64,000 nt of DNA, taken from positions 32,325 through 96,324 of the forward strand of contig CANPZI010000011.1 in NCBI GenBank assembly GCA_947588995.1, read 5' to 3'. This stretch comes from an uncultured Lachnospiraceae bacterium. GTDB taxonomy: Bacteria; Bacillota; Clostridia; Lachnospirales; Lachnospiraceae. Below are positions 52,815 to 59,644 of this stretch, piece after piece (positions within the stretch are counted from its first letter, which is position 1; every line of letters starts with the position of its first letter). Below the pieces are notes generated by a model. That model was not told the origin of the DNA. It made no database searches and worked only from the letters and a program-made list of their open reading frames with translations. Both the position numbers and the translations under genes were made by a program.

Positions 52815-52918
52815 CGAAACGACATTCCCCGCCCCTTTTTGGTCATTTTGCAAATATTCGTCTCACTTTTTGCATATGCCGCTTTCTGTCCCAAAATCTG
52901 TCAAAAAATGTCGTTTCG
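52815..52918. promoter_or_regulatory. spaced 12-bp inverted repeat upstream of the AgrA-like operon
   Basis: CGAAACGACATT (52815-52826) and its exact reverse complement AATGTCGTTTCG (52907-52918) lie 80 bp apart in the region between the lipoprotein and the LytTR regulator. A perfect TATAAT (52952-52957) follows the second arm by 33 bp. LytTR regulators bind short paired sites upstream of their own promoters, so this is a candidate site for the neighbouring regulator or a divergent operator. Confidence 0.5.
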
Positions 52919-52998
52919 CGCAGTTCGCTACCTTTCCCAGCGCAAGTGTTATATAATATTTTTAAAAATAGCAATAAGCAAACCGCAATGGTATGCGT

Positions 52999-53030
52999 GT
53001 GAAAAATCGCGCTGATGTACTGATTTTCAC
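52999..53030. promoter_or_regulatory. short inverted repeat in the leader of the AgrA-like gene
   Basis: GTGAAAAATC (52999-53008) and GATTTTCAC (53022-53030) form a 9-bp stem with one bulged A, 13-nt loop, 27 bp before the LytTR regulator's start. It may be an operator or a leader hairpin; there is no T-run. Confidence 0.35.
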
Positions 53031-53056
53031 GAAAACGCTTTGGAATGGAGAATAAC

Positions 53057-53764
53057 ATGCGAATCCTGATCTGCGACGACGATCCCCTGATGATCGAACA
53101 GCTGAAAGAATACTGCAAAGATTTTTTTGAGAAGATCCATGTGAAATGTCCGGAGCTGTCCTGTTTCTCTGACGGGGAGTCTTTACTGGCTGACGAAGGC
53201 GACAAGGATATCCTGTTCCTTGATATAGAAATGCCCGGCATGAACGGCATCTACGTGGGAAACGAACTGAAAAGAACAAACGACAGCATTATCATTTTTG
53301 TTGTGACTTCCTATTCCGAATATCTCGATGAAGCCATGCGTTTTCAGGTATTCCGCTATCTGTCAAAGCCTGTGGATAAGCAGCGTTTCTTCCGGAATAT
53401 GAAAGACGCCGTGGAACTGTACAATACCATGACAATCAAAATTCCGATTGAGACGAAGCAGGGTGTACACACGCTGCCCGCCTCCGCCGTCATCGCCATA
53501 GAAGCGCAGGCAAGAAAAGTGACCGTACATACAACCTTGGGCGATTTTGCATCCGTCCACAATATGCAGTACTGGCTGAAGCTGCTCCCGAAAAACTGTT
53601 TTTTCCAGACGCACCGCAGCTTCATCGTCAACTTTGAACATGTCACGGATTTTGACCGCAATCTTATCCATATGGCTGACGGTCAGATCCGCGCCTATCT
53701 GACCAAAAGAAAATACAGCGCTTTTAAAGAAGCCTACCTTCTTTATCTGGAAAGTACGAGGTAA
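53057..53764 (+). CDS. LytTR-family response regulator (AgrA-like)
   Basis: 235 residues. Receiver domain with CDDD at 6-9, phospho-Asp in ILFLDIEMPGMNGI near 56 and the SKPVDK lysine near 105. LytTR DNA-binding domain (about 130-235: TKQGVHTLPASAVIAIEAQARKV, FFQTHRSFIVNF). ATG at 53057 has GGAG at 6 nt; an upstream ATG (53045) does not. Kinase gene follows after 5 bp. Agr-type systems usually respond to a secreted peptide, but no peptide or processing gene was found beside it. Confidence 0.9.
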   Translation: MRILICDDDPLMIEQLKEYCKDFFEKIHVKCPELSCFSDGESLLADEGDKDILFLDIEMPGMNGIYVGNELKRTNDSIIIFVVTSYSEYLDEAMRFQVFRYLSKPVDKQRFFRNMKDAVELYNTMTIKIPIETKQGVHTLPASAVIAIEAQARKVTVHTTLGDFASVHNMQYWLKLLPKNCFFQTHRSFIVNFEHVTDFDRNLIHMADGQIRAYLTKRKYSAFKEAYLLYLESTR

Positions 53765-53769
53765 ACCGA

Positions 53770-55083
53770 ATGAGCAACGGCGTATGTTATCTTTTTGCTT
53801 TTATGATAGAGGCAGTGATACTGTGGCTGTATTCCTCTAACCTTTTTACTGCCCGGCGCAGACCGCAGACACAATTCGCGGCGCTTTTCCTTTGTTATCT
53901 GATGATGTTTGCCGTATCGCTGCTGGAACATACATGGCTGAATATGACGCTGTATCTTGTCATGAATTTTCTTTTCCTGCTTACCATGTATGACCTCAAA
54001 TGGTATACAGCGTTGTTTCATTCTTCTTTTATTGCCGCCATTATGGAAATGTGCGAATTGACAGTATACAGCGCGATGGAGCGTTTCTCGCCTCATTTTC
54101 TTGCGGGGACCGAACAGTTTCAGAATATGATCATCTTTATCCTTTTCAGCAAAATGATCTTCTTCACCATTATCTATATTCTGATCCATCTGCTGAAAGG
54201 ACAGCAGACCTGCGATCAGCAGCATAACAAATCCGTTCTGCTTCTGATCTTCATTCCCATAACCTCCAGCCTGATCATGCTTACCCTGGTCAGCGTCAGT
54301 GATACATTCCTGCTTTCTCCCCTTTTGGAAGGAATGATTACGCTAATCGCCTTTTGCTTACTGATCAGCAACCTGCTTGTATTTGGCATCAACCAGTACA
54401 ACCTGAAGAAAAGCATGGAATTTACACAGATGCAGTTACTGCTCCAAAAGGAGTCCAGCGCTGCCGAATATTATGAAATGCTTCGTCAGCAGAATGAAAG
54501 CCAGCGCATTCTGATCCACGATATCAAGAAACACCTGCACTCCATTGATATGCTGAACCGACAGCAAGAGCATGACAAAATTGACGCATATCTGCATCAG
54601 CTGATTCGTTCTTCCGACCTGAAAGAATCCGCGCGACTGTGCGAACACGAGATGCTGAATTCCATTTTGTGCCGCTATATGCGGCAATGCGCTGACAGCC
54701 ACATCGCTTTTCACACCGATATCCGAAGCGGAACGACGGATTTTATCGCCGACAATGATCTCACCTCATTATTCTGTAATCTGCTCGACAATGCCGTGAA
54801 AGCGGCCAAAGACATTCCGGAAGCATTTATTGAGGTCAGCACAGGAAGAAAAGAAAAAACGCCGTTTACCGTTCTGACAGTCATCAACTCCTGCCGGACA
54901 GATCCTTTCACAGAGGAAAGCGGTAATCCGACGATCATGATACCCCCTCCCAGCCATAATCACGGTTTCGGGCTGAAAAGCATCCGCCGGATCGTCGCCA
55001 AATACAATGGGGATATGCAGATATACTACAATGCCGAAACGCTGACGTTCCATGCGATCATTACGCTGAAGCGGCAGGGATAA
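53770..55083 (+). CDS. GHKL-type sensor histidine kinase (AgrC-like)
   Basis: 437 residues. An N-terminal half of about six membrane helices (residues 1-205) has no obvious extracellular domain. A coiled-coil linker follows, then the kinase core with ILIHDIKKHLHSIDML (His near 250-262) and the GHKL ATPase (NDLTSLFCNLLDNAVKAA, GFGLKSIRRI). The layout matches peptide-sensing AgrC/ComD kinases. It starts 5 bp after the regulator. Its stop lies only 11 bp from the end of the broken CptN toxin, which reads toward it. Confidence 0.9.
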   Translation: MSNGVCYLFAFMIEAVILWLYSSNLFTARRRPQTQFAALFLCYLMMFAVSLLEHTWLNMTLYLVMNFLFLLTMYDLKWYTALFHSSFIAAIMEMCELTVYSAMERFSPHFLAGTEQFQNMIIFILFSKMIFFTIIYILIHLLKGQQTCDQQHNKSVLLLIFIPITSSLIMLTLVSVSDTFLLSPLLEGMITLIAFCLLISNLLVFGINQYNLKKSMEFTQMQLLLQKESSAAEYYEMLRQQNESQRILIHDIKKHLHSIDMLNRQQEHDKIDAYLHQLIRSSDLKESARLCEHEMLNSILCRYMRQCADSHIAFHTDIRSGTTDFIADNDLTSLFCNLLDNAVKAAKDIPEAFIEVSTGRKEKTPFTVLTVINSCRTDPFTEESGNPTIMIPPPSHNHGFGLKSIRRIVAKYNGDMQIYYNAETLTFHAIITLKRQG

Positions 55084-55094
55084 TATATCAACTT

Positions 55095-55402
55095 TTATTT
55101 TTCCAGTTCCTGTATCAGCTTTGGGTCTGAAATAAGAGAAGCGCTGTTTTACGATCAAAGATTTTTACGATCTTGATTGTATCTGTCGGCTTGTGCTGTT
55201 CCTTCTTCTTTTGTATCAGACGTTCAAATTTTTCCGTTTTTGAGCTGCAAGGAACTAACCAGTACAGATTTGTACGGCTGTCCTTATAAGCGAAATAATG
55301 AGGACGTTTTGTATGTTCATAATTGATTTTCAAATAAGGATCCTGAACCTTTGCAAAAAAATCATCAGATACAAAATACAGGCTTCCCGTTAAAATCTCC
55401 AT
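55095..55402 (-). pseudogene. truncated CptN-family toxin of a type III toxin-antitoxin system
   Basis: The intact 95-residue frame (55402-55115) starts with LYFVSDDFFAKVQDPYLKIN and contains KRPHYFAYKDSRTNLYWLVPCSSKTEKFERLI, close to my memory of CptN/ToxN-type endoribonucleases. It breaks at ALLLFQTQS, then stops. Just past the break another frame (55136-55095) reads LISDPKLIQELEK, matching the later part of the family, then stops. The middle (about 30 residues) and the C-terminus appear deleted with a frame change. Typical toxins of the group are about 150 residues. It has an AAGGAG ribosome site 11 nt before the ATG and lies downstream of the antitoxin RNA repeats, as expected. Confidence 0.7.
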
Positions 55403-55427
55403 GAGCGGCTTTTCTCCTTGTAAAATT

Positions 55428-55456
55428 TAAGCCCCTTGCTCTGGGCAAGAGGCTTA
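55428..55456 (-). terminator. terminator between the antitoxin RNA and the toxin gene
   Basis: AAGCC-C-CTTG pairs with CAAG-A-GGCTT around a 7-nt loop (55429-55455) in the 3' part of the antitoxin transcript, followed by AAATTTTAC. In type III systems a leaky terminator here sets the RNA:toxin ratio. Confidence 0.7.
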
Positions 55457-55467
55457 AAAACTTTTCC

Positions 55468-55556
55468 ACGGTCTATTTGTTATTCGCATAACCGGGAGCG
55501 AACCACGTTTTCACGGTCTGTTTGTTTTCCGCATGACCGGGAACGGACTACTTTTC
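55468..55556 (-). ncRNA. CptI-type antitoxin RNA repeats (two 44-45 nt units)
   Basis: Two direct repeats read on the minus strand: 55556-55513 (44 nt) and 55512-55468 (45 nt). Both begin GAAAA, contain TCCCGGT-ATGCG, and end ACCGT; a partial third unit (GAAAAG) runs into the terminator. Each unit is the inhibitory RNA pseudoknot in type III systems, and CptI units are about this length. They are driven by a consensus promoter and precede the toxin gene. The toxin downstream is broken, so the RNA may persist without a target. Confidence 0.75.
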
Positions 55557-55582
55557 AAGACAGTTTCCTGTCGGTTGTTATT

Positions 55583-55611
55583 ATTATACGCAAGCCCTGC
55601 TAATATGTCAA
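55583..55611 (-). promoter_or_regulatory. consensus promoter of the type III antitoxin RNA
   Basis: Perfect TTGACA (55611-55606), 17-bp spacer, perfect TATAAT (55588-55583). It points into the RNA repeats, which begin about 26 bp downstream. It is the strongest promoter match in the window, as expected for an RNA that must be in excess. Confidence 0.85.
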
Positions 55612-55690
55612 TCCCGGATAATTTTGCATCAGACACTCAAAATTTTCTTCAAATAATTTTCTCTCGGAAACTATTGCGGTTATGTTCAAG

Positions 55691-55737
55691 TTTAACGTGG
55701 GCGTTTTTGCAATTTTGTCAAAATCGCACACGTTAAA
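55691..55737. repeat. 47-bp imperfect palindrome
   Basis: TTTAACGTG (55691-55699) pairs with CACGTTAAA (55729-55737). Inside, GCG-T-TTTTG pairs with CAAAA-T-CGC, giving a long stem with a few mismatches. It lies between the type III locus and the nucleotidyltransferase remnant, without a T-run. It may be a mobile hairpin or a recombination scar; it does not look like a normal terminator. Confidence 0.55.
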
Positions 55738-55771
55738 AGCATGAACAGAATATCATCTGAGTGAAATTTAT

Positions 55772-56053
55772 CTAATTCCTTATCTGTGATACCATATATG
55801 CAGCATATTCGCTGGCATTATTTTCGTCCCATTCTGTTTCTTTATCAGATAAATATTCATCCAGCGCCTGTACGATCAAAGTATGATACTTTTCAGGGAC
55901 ATCCGGAACAGCTTCCTTTACTACAACCAACAAATCAATATCGCTTTTTTTCTCATTATAGCATCCCATAACGGCAGAACCATGAAGATAAATCCCAACC
56001 AGATTATCTCCCAATATTTTTTTGCTTTGCGTGACAAAACTTTTTAAAATCAT
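55772..56053 (-). pseudogene. aminoglycoside nucleotidyltransferase-like gene with a large internal deletion
   Basis: 93 residues in one frame. The first half, with VGIYLHGSAVMGCYNEKKSDIDLLVVV, carries the GS...D.D catalytic motif of ANT/AadA-type adenylyltransferases. The second half, PEKYHTLIVQALDEYLSD..., matches the C-terminal tail of the same family (DUF4111 type). About 150 residues that should lie between them, including the rest of the aminoglycoside site, are missing, but the frame is kept. ATG at 56053 has AAGGAAAG 8 nt upstream. Full-length family members are about 250 residues. Unlikely to confer resistance. Confidence 0.7.
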
Positions 56054-56157
56054 TTTCTCAACTTTCCTTACCATCAAACCAAACGCAAAAGAAAATACAC
56101 TGGTTTTATGATATACCAAAATACGCAAATTGAAAATACCCGGAATCAATACAGGCA

Positions 56158-56187
56158 TTAACAAAGCAGAAACATTTGTGATATAAT
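56158..56187 (+). promoter_or_regulatory. promoter of the LytTR-GHKL-ABC locus
   Basis: TTAACA (56158-56163) and TATAAT (56182-56187), spacing 18 bp, 37 bp before the regulator start. Confidence 0.6.
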
Positions 56188-56223
56188 AAAAGAAATACAA
56201 AATCGGTCTGTGAGTGATAGAAA

Positions 56224-56937
56224 ATGCTTAAAATAGCCGTTTGCGACGATAATGAAGAACATATTTCCGCCCTGCGCAGTATGCTTGACGAATGGTCTGC
56301 GCATAAGCCGTTTGCCGTGATCATTTACGAATATCAGAGTGCGGAAAGTTTTCTTTTTTCCTATCCGGACAAGCCTTGTGATATGCTTCTTCTTGATATC
56401 GAAATGAAACATTTAAGCGGTATGGAATTGGCAAAAAAACTGCGCGAAAACGGGGATATGCTTCCGATCATTTTTATATCGGGATATTCCGACTACATTG
56501 TCGAGGGGTATGATGTGGAAGCGCTCCACTATCTTCTTAAACCGATAGAAGAAGAAAAACTCTTTGAAGTTCTGGACAGATATACCAAAAAGCGCGATTC
56601 TCAAAATGATATTGTGCTTTCCTGCGGTGATAACAATATCCGTGTTGATTCGGAAAACATCCGTTACTGCGAAGCGAGAGGGAAGAAAACAGAAGTGCAT
56701 ATGCCGGGCGGAAATGTCCTGATCTGTCATACGGGAATCCATGATCTGCAAAAAATTCTCGGGGAAAATTTCATGTTCTGCCACCGCTCTTATCTGGTGA
56801 ATTTGCGCTTTATCAAAAGCATTTCAAAAACAGAAATTGAAATTGACGGCGGGGAAAATCTTCCTCTGTCAAGACGGCTCTACAAAGAAGTAAATGAAAG
56901 GTTTATTGCATTTTACACACAAGGAGAACATCAATGA
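56224..56937 (+). CDS. LytTR-family response regulator (exporter-linked)
   Basis: 237 residues. Receiver with CDDNEEH at 7-13, phospho-Asp in MLLLDIEMKHLSGME near 58 and the KPIEE lysine near 105. LytTR domain (about 135-235: IVLSCGDNNIRVDSENIRYCEA, FCHRSYLVNLRFIKSIS). It overlaps the kinase start by 4 bp (ATGA), so both are made together. The probable target is the 14-bp direct repeat pair at 57672-57705, just before the ABC genes. Codons are AT-richer than in most of the window. Confidence 0.9.
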   Translation: MLKIAVCDDNEEHISALRSMLDEWSAHKPFAVIIYEYQSAESFLFSYPDKPCDMLLLDIEMKHLSGMELAKKLRENGDMLPIIFISGYSDYIVEGYDVEALHYLLKPIEEEKLFEVLDRYTKKRDSQNDIVLSCGDNNIRVDSENIRYCEARGKKTEVHMPGGNVLICHTGIHDLQKILGENFMFCHRSYLVNLRFIKSISKTEIEIDGGENLPLSRRLYKEVNERFIAFYTQGEHQ

Positions 56938-57674
56938 ATATCTTTATCATCATATTTTCCGCAATTCTTATGGCAATCATTTTATGTATAGCATTTATGC
57001 TTTTCCGAAGAATCTTATACAATATGATTGACCGCCGAATAGAACGTTTCCAAAGCGAACTTATTGAAAAGCAAGTCCGCGAAATCGAAAATATGTACCG
57101 TCAGGTACGGGGTTGGCGGCATGATTACCGAAACCATATACAGAATATGAAAATTCAGCTTGCCGATGGAAATTACGGCAAACTGAATGAATATCTGGAT
57201 TCGCTTGCCTGTGACCTTGACACCGTCGATACCGTCATAAAAACAGGAAATGTTATGGCAGACGCTATTTTAAACAGCAAACTTGCGGCGGCAGGAAAAC
57301 TAAATGTCCGTCTGCATGTAAAAGCCAATATCCCCGAACATCTTAACATGACCGATGTGGAACTGTGTTCGGTGCTGGGAAATATGCTTGATAACGCTAT
57401 TGAAGCCTGCGCGGCACTTCCCGAAAGCGAACGTTTTATGCGTGTTTATATCGGCAGATTAAAAGAGCATCTTTATGTTTCGGTGCAAAATTCCGCCGGG
57501 AAAGTACGCTGGGAAAAAGGCACATATATTTCCACAAAAAGCGATTCCAGAGAACACGGATACGGGCTTTTCCGCATTGACAGAATCGCAAAAAAATACG
57601 GCGGATATGTGAACCGCCAGAATGAAGAAGGCGTTTTCGCCGCCGAAATTATGATCCCTTTGACAGCATCATGA
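56934..57674 (+). CDS. GHKL-type sensor histidine kinase (exporter-linked)
   Basis: 246 residues. A single membrane helix at the very N-terminus (about 3-25) and no other sensor part, then YRQVRGWRHDYRNHIQNMKI (phospho-His region near 60) and a GHKL ATPase (ELCSVLGNMLDNAIEACAA, GYGLFRIDRIAKKYGG). Such short kinases probably sense through the membrane or through the ABC exporter they are linked to, as in BceS-type systems (analogy only). A terminator follows, so the ABC genes use their own promoter. Confidence 0.88.
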   Translation: MNIFIIIFSAILMAIILCIAFMLFRRILYNMIDRRIERFQSELIEKQVREIENMYRQVRGWRHDYRNHIQNMKIQLADGNYGKLNEYLDSLACDLDTVDTVIKTGNVMADAILNSKLAAAGKLNVRLHVKANIPEHLNMTDVELCSVLGNMLDNAIEACAALPESERFMRVYIGRLKEHLYVSVQNSAGKVRWEKGTYISTKSDSREHGYGLFRIDRIAKKYGGYVNRQNEEGVFAAEIMIPLTAS

Positions 57675-57705
57675 CCATTCGTTCCTTATTTTGACCTTTC
57701 GTTCC
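57672..57705 (+). promoter_or_regulatory. LytTR-type 14-bp direct repeats before the ABC exporter
   Basis: TGACCATTCGTTCC (57672-57685) and TGACCTTTCGTTCC (57692-57705) differ at one base and repeat with an exact 20-bp period, about two helical turns. A TATCAT -10 lies at 57734-57739 with no good -35, so an activator is expected. Paired direct repeats at about two turns are the known binding mode of LytTR regulators, and the neighbouring regulator is the obvious candidate. Confidence 0.7.
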
Positions 57706-57729
57706 GAAATACGTACGAAAGGTCTTTTT
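57693..57729 (+). terminator. terminator hairpin embedded in the second LytTR repeat
   Basis: GACCTTTCGT (57693-57702) pairs perfectly with ACGAAAGGTC (57715-57724), loop 12 nt, followed by T5. It ends the kinase transcript, but it also overlaps the second repeat and the -35 region of the exporter promoter. Confidence 0.85.
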
Positions 57730-57757
57730 GTGGTATCATAAAAAAAGAGGTGATATT

Positions 57758-59644
57758 ATGGTAAAAGTCACAAAATGGGACGAGACAAAAAAGAAAGCCG
57801 ATCGGGCAAATTACAAAGCGGAAATAAAAGCCTTGAAATACGGCATCGTAAATAACGTTATGTTCGTTATGAAAGAACTTTTCAAATTCGATAAATTAAT
57901 GTTTTTATGTATTTTTCTGTTCGCTTTCGGGTATTATTTCAGCAATCTTTTGTCGGTATATATCAACAAATATGTGGTAGAATTTGCCGCCGCAGGATTT
58001 GGTGCAAGACAGCTGCTTTTCATCTGTCTCGGAATTTTGTCGGGGATGACTGTAAGCTCATTCATTGCCGAAAGCGCGGGAAATTATAAGGGATTTATCG
58101 GCTTTAGAAAATTTAACGATCATCTTTGCGGAAAAATTATGAAGAAAACACTTACCACCGATTATGAAAACTGCGAAAGCTCGGACAAAGCCGATAAGCT
58201 AAACAAAGCGGTCAATGCGTTAAGTGTGGCGGCAATCAATACGCCGGTAAATGTGCGCGGAAGTATACGTCACATTCTGGAATGTTTCACCTATTCGGCG
58301 ATACTTTCGGTACTGGATATACGCCTTGTGCCGGTGATAGTGATTCCTGCCGCTTTAGGATATTTCTGCGAACGTCACAAAATGCTTTGGGTCTGGAATA
58401 TGTCAGATTTCTGGCAGAAGTCTGAACGGCAGATAAATTATATTGACAAAATAAGCGGCGATTTCCAGAACGCAAAAGATACCCGTATTTATCATATGCA
58501 AAGCTGGTTCAACCAGGCGTGGAAACGTTCCGCAGACGAGCGTCTTAAATGGTATACCGAGCAGGACGCATGGGAATTTCGTCACAATATTTTCGGCTCA
58601 ATTGCGGCATTTATCGGTGATCTTGCGGCGTATATCTATGTGATATATCTTGTTATGGCAGGAAATATCGGCGCAGGAGATTTTGTGCTGTATTTTCATT
58701 CCATCATGCGGCTTTCCACTGCGGTAAAGGATTGGTTAAATAATTTTTCAGGCTATCAGTGGATTTCCAACAATGTAAATTATATTCGTGAATATCTTGA
58801 AATGCCGGATAAAACAAATCGCGGCACATGGAAAAACTTTCCCTGTGAAAAAATTCCCGACGGAAAATGCGAAATTGAATTTAAACATGTAAGCTATAAA
58901 TATTCCGGCGCGGAAAATTTTACCATAAAAAATCTTTCATTTACCCTCTGCAAAGGCGAAAAACTTGCTCTTGTGGGACTGAACGGCGCAGGAAAAACAA
59001 CCATTGTAAAACTTATGTGCGGACTTTATGACCCCACAGAGGGAGAAATTTTTTTGAATGGCATAAACGTTAAAAATTTCAACCGTAAGGAATATTTCAA
59101 ATTGTTTTCCGCGGTATTTCAGGATATTTTCCCTATTGCCGCAAGTGTTTCGGAAAATGTTGCGGGAAGTACAAAGATCAACAAAGATAAACTTTTTGAC
59201 TGTATGAAAAAAGCGGGAATTTATGAGAAAATAAGCAGTCTTCCCGAAAAGGAAAATACAAAATTAGTTCGTGGGATTTATGAGGATTCCATTGAATTAT
59301 CAGGCGGCGAAACGCAAAAACTTGCACTGGCAAAAGCGCTTTACAAAAATGCCTCCGTGCTTCTTTTAGACGAGCCTACTGCCGCTCTTGACCCCATCGC
59401 CGAACAGGAAATGTATATGAATTATCTTGATTTCGCAAAGGAAAAATCCTGCGTTTTTATTTCTCACAGACTGGCTTCAACGCGGTTCTGCGACAGAATC
59501 ATGCTGCTGGAAAACGGTGAGATCGCCGAGCTTGGGACACATGCCGAGCTTATGCAAAAAGGCGGTAAATACGCCGAATTGTTTCATATCCAGAGCAGTT
59601 ATTACAACGATGAAAATGTGGATAAGGAGGCGGCCTGTTTATGA
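57758..59644 (+). CDS. ABC exporter subunit 1 (fused membrane and ATPase domains)
   Basis: 628 residues. Membrane domain of about six helices (45-330), then an ABC ATPase: Walker A GLNGAGKTT (about 407), signature LSGGE (about 514), Walker B LLLDEPTAALD (about 534), switch His in FISHRLAST. It forms a heterodimer with the next gene, as the ATG of that gene overlaps this stop. GAGGTGAT ribosome site. The substrate is unknown; the regulator-kinase linkage suggests a peptide or antimicrobial, by analogy. Codon use is AT-rich relative to the rest of the window. Confidence 0.9.
   Translation: MVKVTKWDETKKKADRANYKAEIKALKYGIVNNVMFVMKELFKFDKLMFLCIFLFAFGYYFSNLLSVYINKYVVEFAAAGFGARQLLFICLGILSGMTVSSFIAESAGNYKGFIGFRKFNDHLCGKIMKKTLTTDYENCESSDKADKLNKAVNALSVAAINTPVNVRGSIRHILECFTYSAILSVLDIRLVPVIVIPAALGYFCERHKMLWVWNMSDFWQKSERQINYIDKISGDFQNAKDTRIYHMQSWFNQAWKRSADERLKWYTEQDAWEFRHNIFGSIAAFIGDLAAYIYVIYLVMAGNIGAGDFVLYFHSIMRLSTAVKDWLNNFSGYQWISNNVNYIREYLEMPDKTNRGTWKNFPCEKIPDGKCEIEFKHVSYKYSGAENFTIKNLSFTLCKGEKLALVGLNGAGKTTIVKLMCGLYDPTEGEIFLNGINVKNFNRKEYFKLFSAVFQDIFPIAASVSENVAGSTKINKDKLFDCMKKAGIYEKISSLPEKENTKLVRGIYEDSIELSGGETQKLALAKALYKNASVLLLDEPTAALDPIAEQEMYMNYLDFAKEKSCVFISHRLASTRFCDRIMLLENGEIAELGTHAELMQKGGKYAELFHIQSSYYNDENVDKEAACL

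Noticed and set aside
52875..52955. A 26-codon frame (MPLSVPKSVKKCRFAQF...) near the AgrA-like operon that could be an autoinducing peptide
   Set aside because: No ribosome site, it overlaps the inverted-repeat arm, and no AgrB-like processing gene is present.
53057..55083. A complete agr quorum-sensing locus
   Set aside because: Only the AgrA-like and AgrC-like genes are present; no agrB or agrD candidate is adjacent.
55468..55556. A CRISPR array
   Set aside because: There are only two units, they are contiguous without unique spacers, and they fit a type III antitoxin RNA with a promoter, a terminator and a toxin relative downstream.
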